A stretch of 64,000 nt of DNA from Paenibacillus_AR mesotrionivorans (GCF_046098205.1 NZ_JBJURJ010000018.1:1-64000); one strand, 5' to 3'; positions 42,644 through 51,661 are shown, numbered from the stretch's first letter. The notes: generated by a model from the sequence alone, not told the origin. A program made the numbers and translations.

Positions 42644-43429
42644 TTAAGAACCGGTCGAACAGTAATGCCTGACACCGAACCTCCAGACCAGAAGGCAAGG
42701 AAGCAGGAACAGAAAGCCTGCCAGGGGTGCCAGAGCATATAACACCGGATGCCCTGCATCTGTCCGGCCCAGAATGTACAGGAGCGGGAGATAATTGGAG
42801 CAGCCGAAGGGAATGATGAAGGTGAAGAAGCGGGCTGCCCATTTTTGGTAAATGTTAATGGGGTACTGCGCCAGCTCCCGTCCGCCGTCTGTGAAGATAT
42901 TGGCGATCTCCAGGCCCTGGATGGTCCAGAAGCACAGGGTGGCGGCCAGGACGAAGATTCCCGCGAAGATGCTGACGCCGCTGGCCACCATAAGCACCAG
43001 CACCCCGCCTTTGAACCAGGTCCATTCTACCGGCAGCATCCAGACCGCCCACAGCAGCACAGCCAGGCTCTGCACCAGACGGCCGATCCGTGAGAATTCG
43101 AAGCGGGAGCCCAGCACCTGAAGCACGGTTGTCCGGGGCCGCAACAGAATCCGGTCAAAGTCGCCGGAGACCACCAGGGAAGAGAAGTTGTCGAAACCCC
43201 GGGCGAAGCATTCACTGATGGAAAAGGCCATATGAATAACCGCGAAGCACAAGGCCGTTTCATAGAAGGTCCAGCCCCCGATCTGTCCGAACTGCTGGAA
43301 CAGGAAATACATACCCGCAAAAATGAAGAAGGGCACGAAAAACTGCCCCACGGACAGCAGCAGAAAGGACGTTCTGTATTCCATCTGCGATTTCAGCAGC
43401 ATGACGATATATTTGCCGTATAGCTTCAT
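42644..43429 (-). CDS. ABC-2 type exporter permease (COG3694-like)
   Basis: 261 aa, six hydrophobic segments. The sequence LYGKYIVMLLKSQMEYRTSF, ECFARGFDNFSSLVVSGDFD, RILLRPRTTVLQVLGSRFE and ANIFTDGGRELAQYPINIYQ matches the DUF990-type ABC-2 permeases, often paired with a sister permease and a COG4586 ATPase. The substrate is unknown; related systems are sometimes annotated for lipid or daunorubicin-like export. It follows the sister permease by 7 nt. Confidence 0.88.
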   Translation of the reverse strand: MKLYGKYIVMLLKSQMEYRTSFLLLSVGQFFVPFFIFAGMYFLFQQFGQIGGWTFYETALCFAVIHMAFSISECFARGFDNFSSLVVSGDFDRILLRPRTTVLQVLGSRFEFSRIGRLVQSLAVLLWAVWMLPVEWTWFKGGVLVLMVASGVSIFAGIFVLAATLCFWTIQGLEIANIFTDGGRELAQYPINIYQKWAARFFTFIIPFGCSNYLPLLYILGRTDAGHPVLYALAPLAGFLFLLPCLLVWRFGVRHYCSTGS

Positions 43430-43436
43430 AGAATGA

Positions 43437-44240
43437 TCAGCCTCCTTGGATGATGACCCGCTTCAAGGCCCGGTTCAGCCACAAGTAGCCGAAGCCGGTC
43501 AGGGCGGCCAGCCACAATAATTGCGCGCCGACGCCAGTCACCGCCTCCTGCAAGGGAATATGACCCGAATAGACCCGGTACGGAAAGTCAGCGGAGAGCC
43601 GGAAGGGCAGCACATAGGCAATTTGCTGGACCCAGGCGGGCATCAGCGGAATGGGAATGATCATGCCGGAGAAGAATTCGCCCAGGATTCCCATGAGCAT
43701 TATGGAGCCGGTGGGAGACATGGTATAGAAGACGGAGATATAGATGAGCATGGAAATGCCCACTAATACCAGTAACCCCAGCAGAAGCGTCACCACGAAG
43801 GAGAGAGCTGCGCCTGGATTGGCGGGCAGAGACAGGCGGTAGCGGCCGGGCAGGATATAAGCAACCAACAGAATGGGCAGACAGCGGAGGAAGGCGGCGG
43901 ACAGGCGCTGGGCCACTAGCTTGGCGTACCAGAAGCCGTATATCCCGCACGGACGGCACAGCTCATAGGCGATATTGCCGCTGGTGATCATGTTGAACAG
44001 CTCGTTATCGCGGAACCAGAGCATGACAAAGGTGAGAAAGGCCTGCTGGAGCCAGATGTAGGTGACCACCTGCTGGAAGCTCATATCCGGAACCGCCGAG
44101 GAGTGCGTGTAGAAGGCGTCATACACCATGATGCTCATCAGCCCCCAGAAGAACTGGGTGGCGAGTCCGGCCAGGGCGGCAGCACGGTATTGCATTCCCA
44201 ATGAGAGCCGGAGCTTAAAGACGGCTTGATAGGCTCTCAT
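43437..44240 (-). CDS. ABC-2 type exporter permease (COG4587-like)
   Basis: 267 aa, six hydrophobic segments. The start AYQAVFKLRLSLGMQYRAAA, then LWFRDNELFNMITSGNIAYE, LCRPCGIYGFWYAKLVAQRL and GEFFSGMIIPIPLMPAWVQQ, is the second DUF990-like subunit. Its ATG overlaps the ATPase stop by 4 nt. It forms a heteromeric channel with the downstream permease. Confidence 0.88.
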   Translation of the reverse strand: MRAYQAVFKLRLSLGMQYRAAALAGLATQFFWGLMSIMVYDAFYTHSSAVPDMSFQQVVTYIWLQQAFLTFVMLWFRDNELFNMITSGNIAYELCRPCGIYGFWYAKLVAQRLSAAFLRCLPILLVAYILPGRYRLSLPANPGAALSFVVTLLLGLLVLVGISMLIYISVFYTMSPTGSIMLMGILGEFFSGMIIPIPLMPAWVQQIAYVLPFRLSADFPYRVYSGHIPLQEAVTGVGAQLLWLAALTGFGYLWLNRALKRVIIQGG

Positions 44241-45214
44241 ATTTGATACTCCTTATATAAGGAAACGATCAGATCGTCAATAGGCTGGGCATCTACGGCC
44301 ACATCGAGAATATCCAGCCGGGAGGCCAGATAGGTGATGATGGCGGACATATTGGCATCCGCTTCCTCTACGGTATAGACGGCCCGGTCGGGTGACCAGG
44401 AGGCGAGAGTGGCGCCGGGGACCTGGAGGGCTTCCATCCGCTCCCGGAAGAGTACGGTGATGGTCCGCTGCAGGCTGTATCGGCTCCGCAGGTCCGTCAG
44501 ACTGCCGTCGTACAGGAGCTTGCCCTTGCCGATGAGCAGAAGACGGCTGGCCAGGGCTTCAATATCGCTCATATCATGGGTGGTCAAAATAACGGTGACG
44601 CCCTTTTCCCGGTTGAGGGTCTGGATGAACCGGCGAACTGCCAGCTTGGATACGGCATCCAGTCCGATGGTAGGCTCGTCCAGAAACAACAGCTCCGGCC
44701 CGTGGAGAAGGGAGGCGGCGATTTCACAGCGCATCCGCTGGCCGAGACTTAAGGAGCGTACGGGGGTTTGAAGCAAGCTCCCCAGGTCCAGGCTTTCAAT
44801 CAGCATGTCCCGGTTCTGCCGGTACACATGGGAGGGGATCTTATAAATCTCCCGGAGAAGCTCGAAGGATTCCTCCACCGGCACGTCCCACCACAGCTGG
44901 GACCGCTGGCCGAACACCACGCCGATCCGCTGCACATAGCGGGTCCGCTCCTTCCACGGGGTGTGCCCCAGGATGGTGCACCGTCCGCTGTCCGGCACCA
45001 GAATGCCGCTCATCACCTTGATGGTGGTGGATTTGCCTGCCCCGTTGGGACCGATGTAGCCTACAATTTCGCCGGGCTGGATGTGAAAGGATATGTCCTG
45101 CAGCGCCTTCACCTGGTTGTACTCCCGCCGGAACAAGGCCTTCACCGATTGTCCCAAGCCGGCCTTTCGTTTCGGGACCAGAAAGGTCTTGGAGATGCCT
45201 TCTACGTGAATCAA
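44237..45214 (-). CDS. ABC exporter ATP-binding protein (COG4586-like)
   Basis: 325 aa. Walker A is GPNGAGKSTTIK, the Q-loop is VVFGQRSQLWWDVP (characteristic of COG4586), the signature is LSLGQRMRCEIAASLL, Walker B is LLFLDEPTIGLD and the switch His is in LTTHDMSDIEALA. TTG 45214 gives (M)IHVEGISKTF with GGGAGG 7 nt upstream; an ATG 5 codons earlier overlaps that site. First gene of a three-gene exporter operon. Confidence 0.92.
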   Translation of the reverse strand: MIHVEGISKTFLVPKRKAGLGQSVKALFRREYNQVKALQDISFHIQPGEIVGYIGPNGAGKSTTIKVMSGILVPDSGRCTILGHTPWKERTRYVQRIGVVFGQRSQLWWDVPVEESFELLREIYKIPSHVYRQNRDMLIESLDLGSLLQTPVRSLSLGQRMRCEIAASLLHGPELLFLDEPTIGLDAVSKLAVRRFIQTLNREKGVTVILTTHDMSDIEALASRLLLIGKGKLLYDGSLTDLRSRYSLQRTITVLFRERMEALQVPGATLASWSPDRAVYTVEEADANMSAIITYLASRLDILDVAVDAQPIDDLIVSLYKEYQI

Positions 45215-45386
45215 GTTATCGCCTCCCATCTATTTGGAAAAAATCAACGAGTGGAAATCATAGCACCGCGGAATTTCCCCGTCAAGGGAAAAAATAACTA
45301 TAGAAATGCCTCAACCCAGCAGATGGGCGGGCGGGGGAAGGGATAGCCGGGCAGCAGGAGATTCCAAGAAACCGGTGCAAGTTTGT

Positions 45387-45394
45387 GCTATAAT
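45387..45394 (+). promoter_or_regulatory. Extended -10 promoter for yybS
   Basis: TGCTATAAT places a consensus -10 (45389-45394) behind a TGN extension. The -35 is weak. It lies about 52 nt upstream of yybS. Confidence 0.5.
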
Positions 45395-45446
45395 GAACGG
45401 TGATACGTTTTTTCGTGAACAACTATTCAACATGAGGTGAATCTCA

Positions 45447-46364
45447 TTGTCCAAAGGCCGTTCCTTTGCGCTGGTCTGGTGCATCATTAATACATTGATG
45501 CTCCTGTCATTTATTACCCCGCTGGTTATGATTACCATTAACTTCGTGCTGGTTCCCGCCTTGGCGCTGTTCACCAAGCTGGAATGGAAAAAGGCGGCGC
45601 TGTTCTACGCCATCAGCCTTGCCGCAGTGGGGGCGGTCACCGGGTATTTGGGCTTGTTTCCCGTTGTGGTATCGCTGTTTTTCCTGGCGCCGTCCATCGT
45701 CATGGGCGTGATGTACAGGAAGAAGCTGCCGGCCCGCTCTGCCATTGTAGGCGGTACGGTCACCCTACTGGGCCAGATGCTCCTGGCGCTGTTGATTAGC
45801 TATGCAGCCGGGCTTGATCCCATTGAGCGTGTCAAGGAATTCCTCCAAAGCGGCGTAGACAGCCTGCCGGAGGTGCTGCGCAATTCCGTGAATCAGGCGG
45901 CGCTGAATGCGACCATCCATTATTTCCTGCAGATTATTCCGCTTCTTCTGATCGTCACGGCAGTATTCTATACCTTTATCGGCCATGCCGTAGGCCGCTG
46001 GATTCTCCGCAAAAACCATGTCCTGGTGCCGGGCTTAAGGCCGATCCGGGAGTGGATGCTTCCCCGTTCCATGGCGCTGTATCTGGTGATCGTCACCATC
46101 CTGGATATGTTCATCAGCATTGAATCCAACACCTTCTTGTCCATGGTGGTCTGGAATCTGCTGCCGATTCTGAGCATTGCCTTTACTGTGCAGGCCATCA
46201 GCTTTTTCTTCTTTTTTGCCCATGCCAAGAAAAAGAGTGTAGCGCTTCCCGTATTTGCTATTGTCATGGTGGTGCTTTTTCCACCTCTTCTCGTTTACCT
46301 CTACTGTGTAATCGGTCTGCTGGATGTGCTCACCCCGATGCGGAAACGAATCGCCGGCGGCTGA
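45447..46364 (+). CDS. yybS: DUF2232 membrane protein YybS
   Basis: 305 aa, about eight hydrophobic helices. The pattern RSFALVWCIINTLMLLSFIT, VMYRKKLPARSAIVGGT and VPGLRPIREWMLPRSMALYL is DUF2232, which resembles ECF-transporter S components. Function unknown. It occupies its conserved place before gdpP and rplI. TTG start with GAGGTGA upstream. Confidence 0.87.
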   Translation: MSKGRSFALVWCIINTLMLLSFITPLVMITINFVLVPALALFTKLEWKKAALFYAISLAAVGAVTGYLGLFPVVVSLFFLAPSIVMGVMYRKKLPARSAIVGGTVTLLGQMLLALLISYAAGLDPIERVKEFLQSGVDSLPEVLRNSVNQAALNATIHYFLQIIPLLLIVTAVFYTFIGHAVGRWILRKNHVLVPGLRPIREWMLPRSMALYLVIVTILDMFISIESNTFLSMVVWNLLPILSIAFTVQAISFFFFFAHAKKKSVALPVFAIVMVVLFPPLLVYLYCVIGLLDVLTPMRKRIAGG

Positions 46365-46460
46365 TCGCCTGGAGACAGCGACGAAATAAGTACCGCTAAT
46401 TTGCCGGCAAAAGCGGTTACTCATTTCCTCGCTGCTCCTTGATGTAAAGGAGAGGTGAAA

Positions 46461-48425
46461 ATGCCCAAATTATTGCGTAAACGCTGGTATGGAGGACATA
46501 CGGTCTGGTCCTACATGCTGATGCTGGCCCTTTCGGGGGCATTGTTTTTTTACTACTGGCTGATCGGACTGGTCGCCCTCTTATTAGTGGGGTTGGCCAT
46601 TTATTATTCTCTTCTGGCGGAGAGCGCCTTCGAGAAGGAGCTTCATGCTTATGTAGGCACCTTGTCCCACCGGGTGAAGCGGGCCAGCCATGAGGTGATT
46701 CACGAGCTGCCCATCGGTATTGTCCTGTACGACGAGGAGAAGGTGATTGAATGGCATAATCCCTTCGTCGCCAAGATGGCCGGCAAGGAAACCGTCATCG
46801 GACAGAATCTGCTGGAGCTGTGGCCGCAGCTGAAGAACCGCAAGGACAAGGATACGGTCATCGAGCTTGTGCTGGATAAAACGATTTATTCCGTTATCGT
46901 TAAGCCGGAGGAGCGCCTCCTGTACATCCATGATATTACCGTACAGTCGGAGATGTCCCGGAAGCTGGCGGAGGGCCGGCCGGCTATCGGCCTGATTCTT
47001 CTGGACAATCTGGATGAAGCCACCCAAGGGATGGATGATCAGCTGCGGACACTGACTGTGGCGAAGATAACCGGGCAGATCAACGAATGGGCTGTGAAAA
47101 ACGGCCTGTTTCTGCGCCGGACGGCCTCCGACCGGTTCCTGTTCATGATGGATCAGAAGGGCCTGCAGAAGCTGGAGCAAAGCCGGTTCGACATACTGGA
47201 TGATGTCCGGGACATGACCCTGGAGATGAAGGTGCCATTTACCCTGAGCATCGGGGTGGCGTCGGGCACGGATAATCTCATTGAGCTGGGAACCCTGGCG
47301 GGAACCAGCCTGGATATTGCCCTGGGCCGCGGCGGCGACCAGGCCGCCCTGAAGGTGGGCCAGCGCCTGTCCTTCTACGGCGGACGCTCCAATGCGGTGG
47401 AGAAACGGACCCGGGTCCGGGCGAGAGTGATCTCCCACGCTCTGCGTGATTTGATCCGCGAGAGCGACCGGGTGCTGGTTATGGGCCATAAGATTCCCGA
47501 TATGGATGCCATCGGCGCGGCTATCGGCGTATGGAAGATGGTGCAGATGGCGGGCAAAGAGGGTTATGTGGTGCTGGAGGGGGATAATCCGTCCATCCAC
47601 AAGCTTCTGGAGCTGCTGTCCGAGGAGGAAAAGTACAAGAAGTGCTTTGTCCAGCCGGACCAGGCTCTTCATCTGAAGACGCCGCGCACCCTGATTGTGG
47701 TAGTGGATACCCATAAGGCGTCCTTGCTGGCGGAGCCCAAGCTGGTGCAGAATACCAACCGGATCGTGGTGGTGGACCATCACCGCCGCGGCGAGGAGTT
47801 TATCAGCGATGCGGTGCTGATTTATATGGAGCCGTATGCTTCCTCCACCTGCGAGCTGGTGACGGAGCTGCTGCAATATTTCCAGGAGCGGGTATCTCTG
47901 GATGTGATGGAGGCCACGGTACTTCTGGCCGGCATTGCCGTGGATACGAAGAACTTCGCCATGCGCACCGGCGCACGGACCTTCGAGGCGGCCTCCTTCC
48001 TGCGGCGCAACGGGGCCGACACGGCCATTATCCACCGGATGCTGAAGGAGGACCTGGATGCGTATGTGCGAAAGGCCGAGGTGATCAAACACGCCGAGAT
48101 CATCTACGACCATATTGCCATCGCCGCCACCGAGCCGGGTAAAAAATACTCCCAGTTGCTCATTGCCCAGGTTGCTGATACATTGGTGAATATGACGGAT
48201 ATTATGGCCTCCTTTGTGATCGGCGAGCGCCAGGACGGGCTAATCGGCATCAGTGCCAGGTCCCACGGGCAGATCAACGTGCAGATTGTGATGGAACGGC
48301 TGGGCGGCGGCGGTCACTTGACCAATGCGGCGGTCCAACTGGAGCATACCACCGTGCAGGAGGCGGCCAAACGGCTGAAGCAGGTATTGAAAGAAATAGA
48401 TGAGGAAGAGGGGTTATTCGAATGA
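46461..48425 (+). CDS. gdpP: Cyclic-di-AMP phosphodiesterase GdpP
   Basis: 654 aa. Two N-terminal helices (about 15-50), a degenerate PAS domain (ELPIGIVLYDEEKVIEWHNP), a degenerate GGDEF domain (ASDRFLFMMDQKGLQKLEQS), then DHH (GHKIPDMDAIGAAIGVWKM, IVVVDHHRRGEEF) and DHHA1 (GGGGHLTNAAVQL). It hydrolyses c-di-AMP to pApA at the membrane; the DHH metal ligands are intact. AAGGAG lies 8 nt before ATG 46461. The last codon overlaps rplI (ATGA), a conserved coupling. Confidence 0.97.
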   Translation: MPKLLRKRWYGGHTVWSYMLMLALSGALFFYYWLIGLVALLLVGLAIYYSLLAESAFEKELHAYVGTLSHRVKRASHEVIHELPIGIVLYDEEKVIEWHNPFVAKMAGKETVIGQNLLELWPQLKNRKDKDTVIELVLDKTIYSVIVKPEERLLYIHDITVQSEMSRKLAEGRPAIGLILLDNLDEATQGMDDQLRTLTVAKITGQINEWAVKNGLFLRRTASDRFLFMMDQKGLQKLEQSRFDILDDVRDMTLEMKVPFTLSIGVASGTDNLIELGTLAGTSLDIALGRGGDQAALKVGQRLSFYGGRSNAVEKRTRVRARVISHALRDLIRESDRVLVMGHKIPDMDAIGAAIGVWKMVQMAGKEGYVVLEGDNPSIHKLLELLSEEEKYKKCFVQPDQALHLKTPRTLIVVVDTHKASLLAEPKLVQNTNRIVVVDHHRRGEEFISDAVLIYMEPYASSTCELVTELLQYFQERVSLDVMEATVLLAGIAVDTKNFAMRTGARTFEAASFLRRNGADTAIIHRMLKEDLDAYVRKAEVIKHAEIIYDHIAIAATEPGKKYSQLLIAQVADTLVNMTDIMASFVIGERQDGLIGISARSHGQINVQIVMERLGGGGHLTNAAVQLEHTTVQEAAKRLKQVLKEIDEEEGLFE

Positions 48426-48868
48426 AGGTTATCTTTTTGAAGGACGTCAAGGGGCAAGCCAAAAAGGGTGAGGTCAAGGAAGTTTCGGAAGGGTACGCCC
48501 AGAACTTCCTGTTCAAGCAAGGGCTGGCGGCTCCGGCCTCCGACGGCAATGTCAAGAGCCTGGCCATGCAGAAGGCCTCCGAGCAGAAGAAGAAGGACCA
48601 AGAGAAGCAGGATGCCAAGAACCTGGGTGAAAAGCTGAAGGAAATTACGTTGACCATCAAGCACAAAACCGGTGAAGGCGGCCGTCTGTTCGGCTCCATC
48701 ACCACCAAGCAAATCGCCGAAGAGCTGCAGAAGCAAAAGGGCATTGCCATCGACAAGCGCAAAATGCAAATGGAAGACCCCATTAAAATGATCGGCAGCT
48801 TTACCATTCCGGTGAAGCTGCACACCGAGGTGTCCTCGACCCTGCAGGTGCATGTAGTCGAGGAGTAA
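48422..48868 (+). CDS. rplI: Ribosomal protein L9
   Basis: 148 aa. The N-terminal domain MKVIFLKDVKGQAKKGEVKE followed by VSEGYAQNFL is invariant; a long charged helix (residues 45-75) leads to the C-terminal domain with GGRLFGSITTKQIAEEL and VKLHTEVSSTLQVHV. It is a 50S stalk-base protein. It is coupled to gdpP by a 4-nt overlap. Confidence 0.98.
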   Translation: MKVIFLKDVKGQAKKGEVKEVSEGYAQNFLFKQGLAAPASDGNVKSLAMQKASEQKKKDQEKQDAKNLGEKLKEITLTIKHKTGEGGRLFGSITTKQIAEELQKQKGIAIDKRKMQMEDPIKMIGSFTIPVKLHTEVSSTLQVHVVEE

Positions 48869-48893
48869 GAGGGGGGTACCTCTGAGAAGGCTT

Positions 48894-49070
48894 GATGAAC
48901 CGGTATTCCATTTGCATGACTGCTAGGGAAAAGAGGGACTTGAGGGTGAGTGTTTTGGCAGCTTTGAACCCATTAACAATTCATTCAAATCAAAGCTGAC
49001 AAAACGTGTTTGAGCATCCAAGGCCCTCTTTTCCCGGTAAGGAATGCAGCCCAGGGATTATCGGTTCATC
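48894..49070. repeat. Large nested inverted repeat between rplI and dnaB
   Basis: Three arms pair in order: GATGAACCG with CGGTTCATC (48894-48902, 49062-49070), GGGAAAAGAGGG-A-CTTG with CAAG-G-CCCTCTTTTCCC (48926-48942, 49019-49035), and GTTTTGGCAGCTTTGA with TCAAAGCTGACAAAAC (48952-48967, 48990-49005, one mismatch). The loop is about 22 nt. It would fold into a rod of about 177 nt in RNA or a cruciform in DNA, directly before dnaB. No coding frame explains it. Confidence 0.85.
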
Positions 49071-49118
49071 TGGAGATTCTCACCGGACACACCCTCAGCA
49101 AGAAAGGAAGAAAACAGC

Positions 49119-50474
49119 ATGAACGAAGAAATACGCTTCGACCGGATTCCGCCGCAAAACCTGGAAGCCGAAATGGCCGTGCTGGGCGCGATCCTCCTGG
49201 ACGGGGATGCCCTGATTACCGCCATGGAGCGGATTTCCAGCGAGGACTTTTACCGGACTGCCCATCAATATATATTCGCGGCCATGATCGAAATCGCCGA
49301 AGCCAATGAACCGGTGGATATGGTCACCCTGACCTCCCGCCTCCAGGACAAGAAGCAGCTGGAGGATATCGGCGGGGTCAGCTACCTGTCGGCTTTGGCC
49401 AATTCGGTACCGACTGCTGCCAACGCGGATTATTACAGTCAGATCGTCGAAGAAAAATCCATGCTCCGCCGCCTCATCCGGGCCGCCACCAACATCGTCA
49501 CCGACGGCTACGCCAGCGAGGACGAGGTGGGCACCCTTCTGAGCGATGCCGAAGCACGGATTATGGAGATCTCCAACCGGCGCTCCGGCAGCGGCTTCAT
49601 CGCCATCCGGGATGTGCTGATGGAGGTGTTCGACCGGGTGGAGGTGCTGTCCCAGCAGCGGGGCTCCGCTACCGGCATTCCCTCCGGCTTTATCGACCTG
49701 GACAAGATGACCTCCGGCTTCCAACGTTCGGACTTAATTATCGTAGCCGCCCGTCCTTCTGTAGGGAAAACGGCCTTCGCCCTGAACGTAGCCCAAAATA
49801 TCGGGGTCCGGGCCAGAGAGACCGTCGCCATCTTCTCCCTGGAAATGGGCGCGGCCCAGCTGGTGCAGCGGATGATCTGCGCCGAGGGCAACATTGAGGC
49901 CAATGCGCTGCGGAACGGGGATATGAAGAACGACGACTGGGAAAAGCTGACCATGGCCATCGGCGCTTTGTCCGAAGCCAATATTTATATCGACGACTCG
50001 GCCTCCGTTACCGTAGCGGATATCCGGGCCAAGTGCCGCCGGCTGAAGAAGGAGAAGGGGCTCGGGATGATCCTCATCGACTACCTCCAGCTCATCGCCG
50101 GACGGGGCAAGGGCGACAACCGGCAGCAGGAGGTTTCGGAAATTTCCCGGACCCTGAAGCAGATTGCCCGGGAATTGGACGTGCCTGTCATCGCCCTGTC
50201 CCAGCTCAGCCGGGGCGTGGAGCAGCGGCAGGATAAACGGCCGATGATGTCTGACCTTCGGGAATCGGGCTCCATCGAGCAGGACGCCGACATTGTTGCG
50301 TTCCTGTACCGGGATGATTACTACGATAAGGAAACCGAGAAGAAGAACATCATCGAAATTATTATTGCCAAGCAGCGGAACGGCCCGGTAGGCACGGTAG
50401 AGCTGGCGTTCCTGAAGCATTACAACAAGTTCGTCAGTCTGGACCGGACCCATCAGGAGGCCGCTGCCAGGTAA
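49119..50474 (+). CDS. dnaB: Replicative DNA helicase (DnaB family; dnaC in Bacillus naming)
   Basis: 451 aa. The N-terminal primase-interacting domain (RIPPQNLEAEMAVLGAILLD) precedes the RecA-like ATPase with Walker A ARPSVGKTAFALNVA, Walker B region MILIDYLQLIAG, and ALSQLSRGVEQR with the RESGSIEQDADIV stretch. It is the hexameric helicase that unwinds DNA at the fork. ATG 49119 follows AAAGGAAG. It lies after rplI, as in other Bacillales, and has its own terminator. Confidence 0.97.
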   Translation: MNEEIRFDRIPPQNLEAEMAVLGAILLDGDALITAMERISSEDFYRTAHQYIFAAMIEIAEANEPVDMVTLTSRLQDKKQLEDIGGVSYLSALANSVPTAANADYYSQIVEEKSMLRRLIRAATNIVTDGYASEDEVGTLLSDAEARIMEISNRRSGSGFIAIRDVLMEVFDRVEVLSQQRGSATGIPSGFIDLDKMTSGFQRSDLIIVAARPSVGKTAFALNVAQNIGVRARETVAIFSLEMGAAQLVQRMICAEGNIEANALRNGDMKNDDWEKLTMAIGALSEANIYIDDSASVTVADIRAKCRRLKKEKGLGMILIDYLQLIAGRGKGDNRQQEVSEISRTLKQIARELDVPVIALSQLSRGVEQRQDKRPMMSDLRESGSIEQDADIVAFLYRDDYYDKETEKKNIIEIIIAKQRNGPVGTVELAFLKHYNKFVSLDRTHQEAAAR

Positions 50475-50509
50475 GCAGCACTTATCTTATCCATATCGAT
50501 GCAGGGAAG

Positions 50510-50536
50510 CCCGGCCGCAGCGGCCGGGTTTTCTTT
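50510..50536 (+). terminator. Terminator of dnaB
   Basis: CCCGGCCG/CGGCCGGG form an 8-bp stem with a 3-nt loop, followed by TTTT. Confidence 0.88.
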
Positions 50537-50560
50537 ATATGCAAGGCAGGCTAAAAGGCA

Positions 50561-50584
50561 AAAAACCTCCAGACCGGCTGGAGG
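50561..50584 (-). terminator. Terminator of the blaI-lipoprotein unit
   Basis: On the minus strand CCTCCAG/CTGGAGG with a 5-nt loop is followed by TTTTTT, 37 nt past the lipoprotein stop. Confidence 0.88.
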
Positions 50585-50620
50585 CTTCTTCAGGTTATAC
50601 GGTTATGATGCCAGATTTAT

Positions 50621-51184
50621 CTATGGAGAGTCATCCATCGTGGCATGGCCCGGCTGCAAAATCCGTGGAGCCGATTCAGTGGGAGTGGGAGCAGGACTGA
50701 AGGCTGCACTTCCCGATGGTGTCGGGCTTCCGGCGTCAGCAGGTGAAGCGGAGGCCGGAGTGGGCGATACCGCTCCATTTTGCTCGTCGGCAGGTACGGT
50801 GCGGGGGATTAGCTGAACCGGCGCCTCCTGTCTAGGAGCAGAGGAGGGGGCAGGTGTTGGAAACAGGGACTGGGCGGACGCCCCGCTTGTCCCATGCTGC
50901 CCCGCAGCCGCCGAAGCCCCTGAGGTTGGCGCAGCAGTAGCCGTGCCCGCAGGCTGGCCGGTTGAGCCGGCAGATGGGGACGGTTCGGATGAGGCCTGGC
51001 CGGAGCCTTCATCCGGAGAAACGGAAGCGGCTGCCACAGCCGGTTCATCTGAAGGGGAAAGGTTGGCTGCCGGAGCAGACCTGTCTCCGCCTTCCTTGGG
51101 AGAGCCACAACCACTGACCAGCAGACACCCGGCAATAGCAAGAATAGACATAAAGCGGGCACGGGGGTAATGCCGTTTTATCAT
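50621..51184 (-). CDS. Low-complexity Ser/Ala/Pro-rich lipoprotein
   Basis: 187 aa. A signal peptide ends with lipobox LLVSGCGS (Cys26). The remaining protein is dominated by Ser, Ala, Pro, Gly and Thr and has no recognisable domain apart from a short conserved-looking stretch VQLIPRTVPADEQNG. Such sequences are extended cell-wall-spanning linkers. AAGGAG precedes the ATG by about 6 nt. It is 41 nt after a BlaI-type regulator on the same strand and probably co-transcribed with it. Function unknown. Confidence 0.7.
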   Translation of the reverse strand: MIKRHYPRARFMSILAIAGCLLVSGCGSPKEGGDRSAPAANLSPSDEPAVAAASVSPDEGSGQASSEPSPSAGSTGQPAGTATAAPTSGASAAAGQHGTSGASAQSLFPTPAPSSAPRQEAPVQLIPRTVPADEQNGAVSPTPASASPADAGSPTPSGSAAFSPAPTPTESAPRILQPGHATMDDSP

Positions 51185-51225
51185 GTGGAATCTCCTTCGT
51201 TGTTATCTGGCTGCCGGCTGGAAAC

Positions 51226-51603
51226 TCAACATACCGATTTATCGTCGAGAATCTGCTTGAGCTCGCCGATTTCCTCCGATGTCAGCTGGGTTTCCCTCAG
51301 GAAAGAGGCCAGCATAGGCTTGAAGGATCCGCCGTAGATCCGGTTCAGGAAGAAGCGGGTTTCGGTCCTCACACAATCCTCCTCGGATACCAGCGGGTAA
51401 TACGCATAAACCTTGCCGTCCCGGGAAAACGCCGCCGCTTGCTTTTGGACAAGCCGGTTCAGCAGGGTCCGAACTGTCTTCGGCTTCCATTCGGAATGAT
51501 CCTCCAGCGCCTGGATGATCTCGTTGGCCGAACGCGGCGATCGGGTCCACAGGACCTTCATAACCTCCCATTCCGCATCGGAAATATTAGGGATGTGAGA
51601 CAA
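51226..51603 (-). CDS. BlaI/MecI-family transcriptional repressor
   Basis: 125 aa, standard BlaI size. The winged helix is ISDAEWEVMKVLW and SANEIIQALEDHSEWKPKTV, RTLLNRLVQK; the C-terminal dimerisation part has FFLNRIYGGSFKPMLASFL. BlaI dimers repress genes until cleaved by a BlaR1 sensor protease. No BlaR1/MecR1 gene follows; a lipoprotein gene takes its place. Two ATTACA-N2-TGTAAT-type operators lie just upstream, suggesting autorepression. Whether it is inducible here is unknown. Confidence 0.9.
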   Translation of the reverse strand: MSHIPNISDAEWEVMKVLWTRSPRSANEIIQALEDHSEWKPKTVRTLLNRLVQKQAAAFSRDGKVYAYYPLVSEEDCVRTETRFFLNRIYGGSFKPMLASFLRETQLTSEEIGELKQILDDKSVC

Positions 51604-51623
51604 GGGACAACCTCCTCGATAGG

Positions 51624-51661
51624 ATTACACATGTAATCATAGTCCATATTACGCTTGTAAT
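51624..51661. promoter_or_regulatory. Two BlaI-type operators
   Basis: ATTACACATGTAAT (51624-51637) is a perfect dyad containing the TACA-N-TGTA core; ATTACGCTTGTAAT (51648-51661) is a one-off variant. Their centres are 24 bp apart, upstream of blaI. Confidence 0.8.

Noticed and set aside
46584..48113. 509-codon frame opposite gdpP
   Set aside because: Antisense shadow of gdpP with no start signal.
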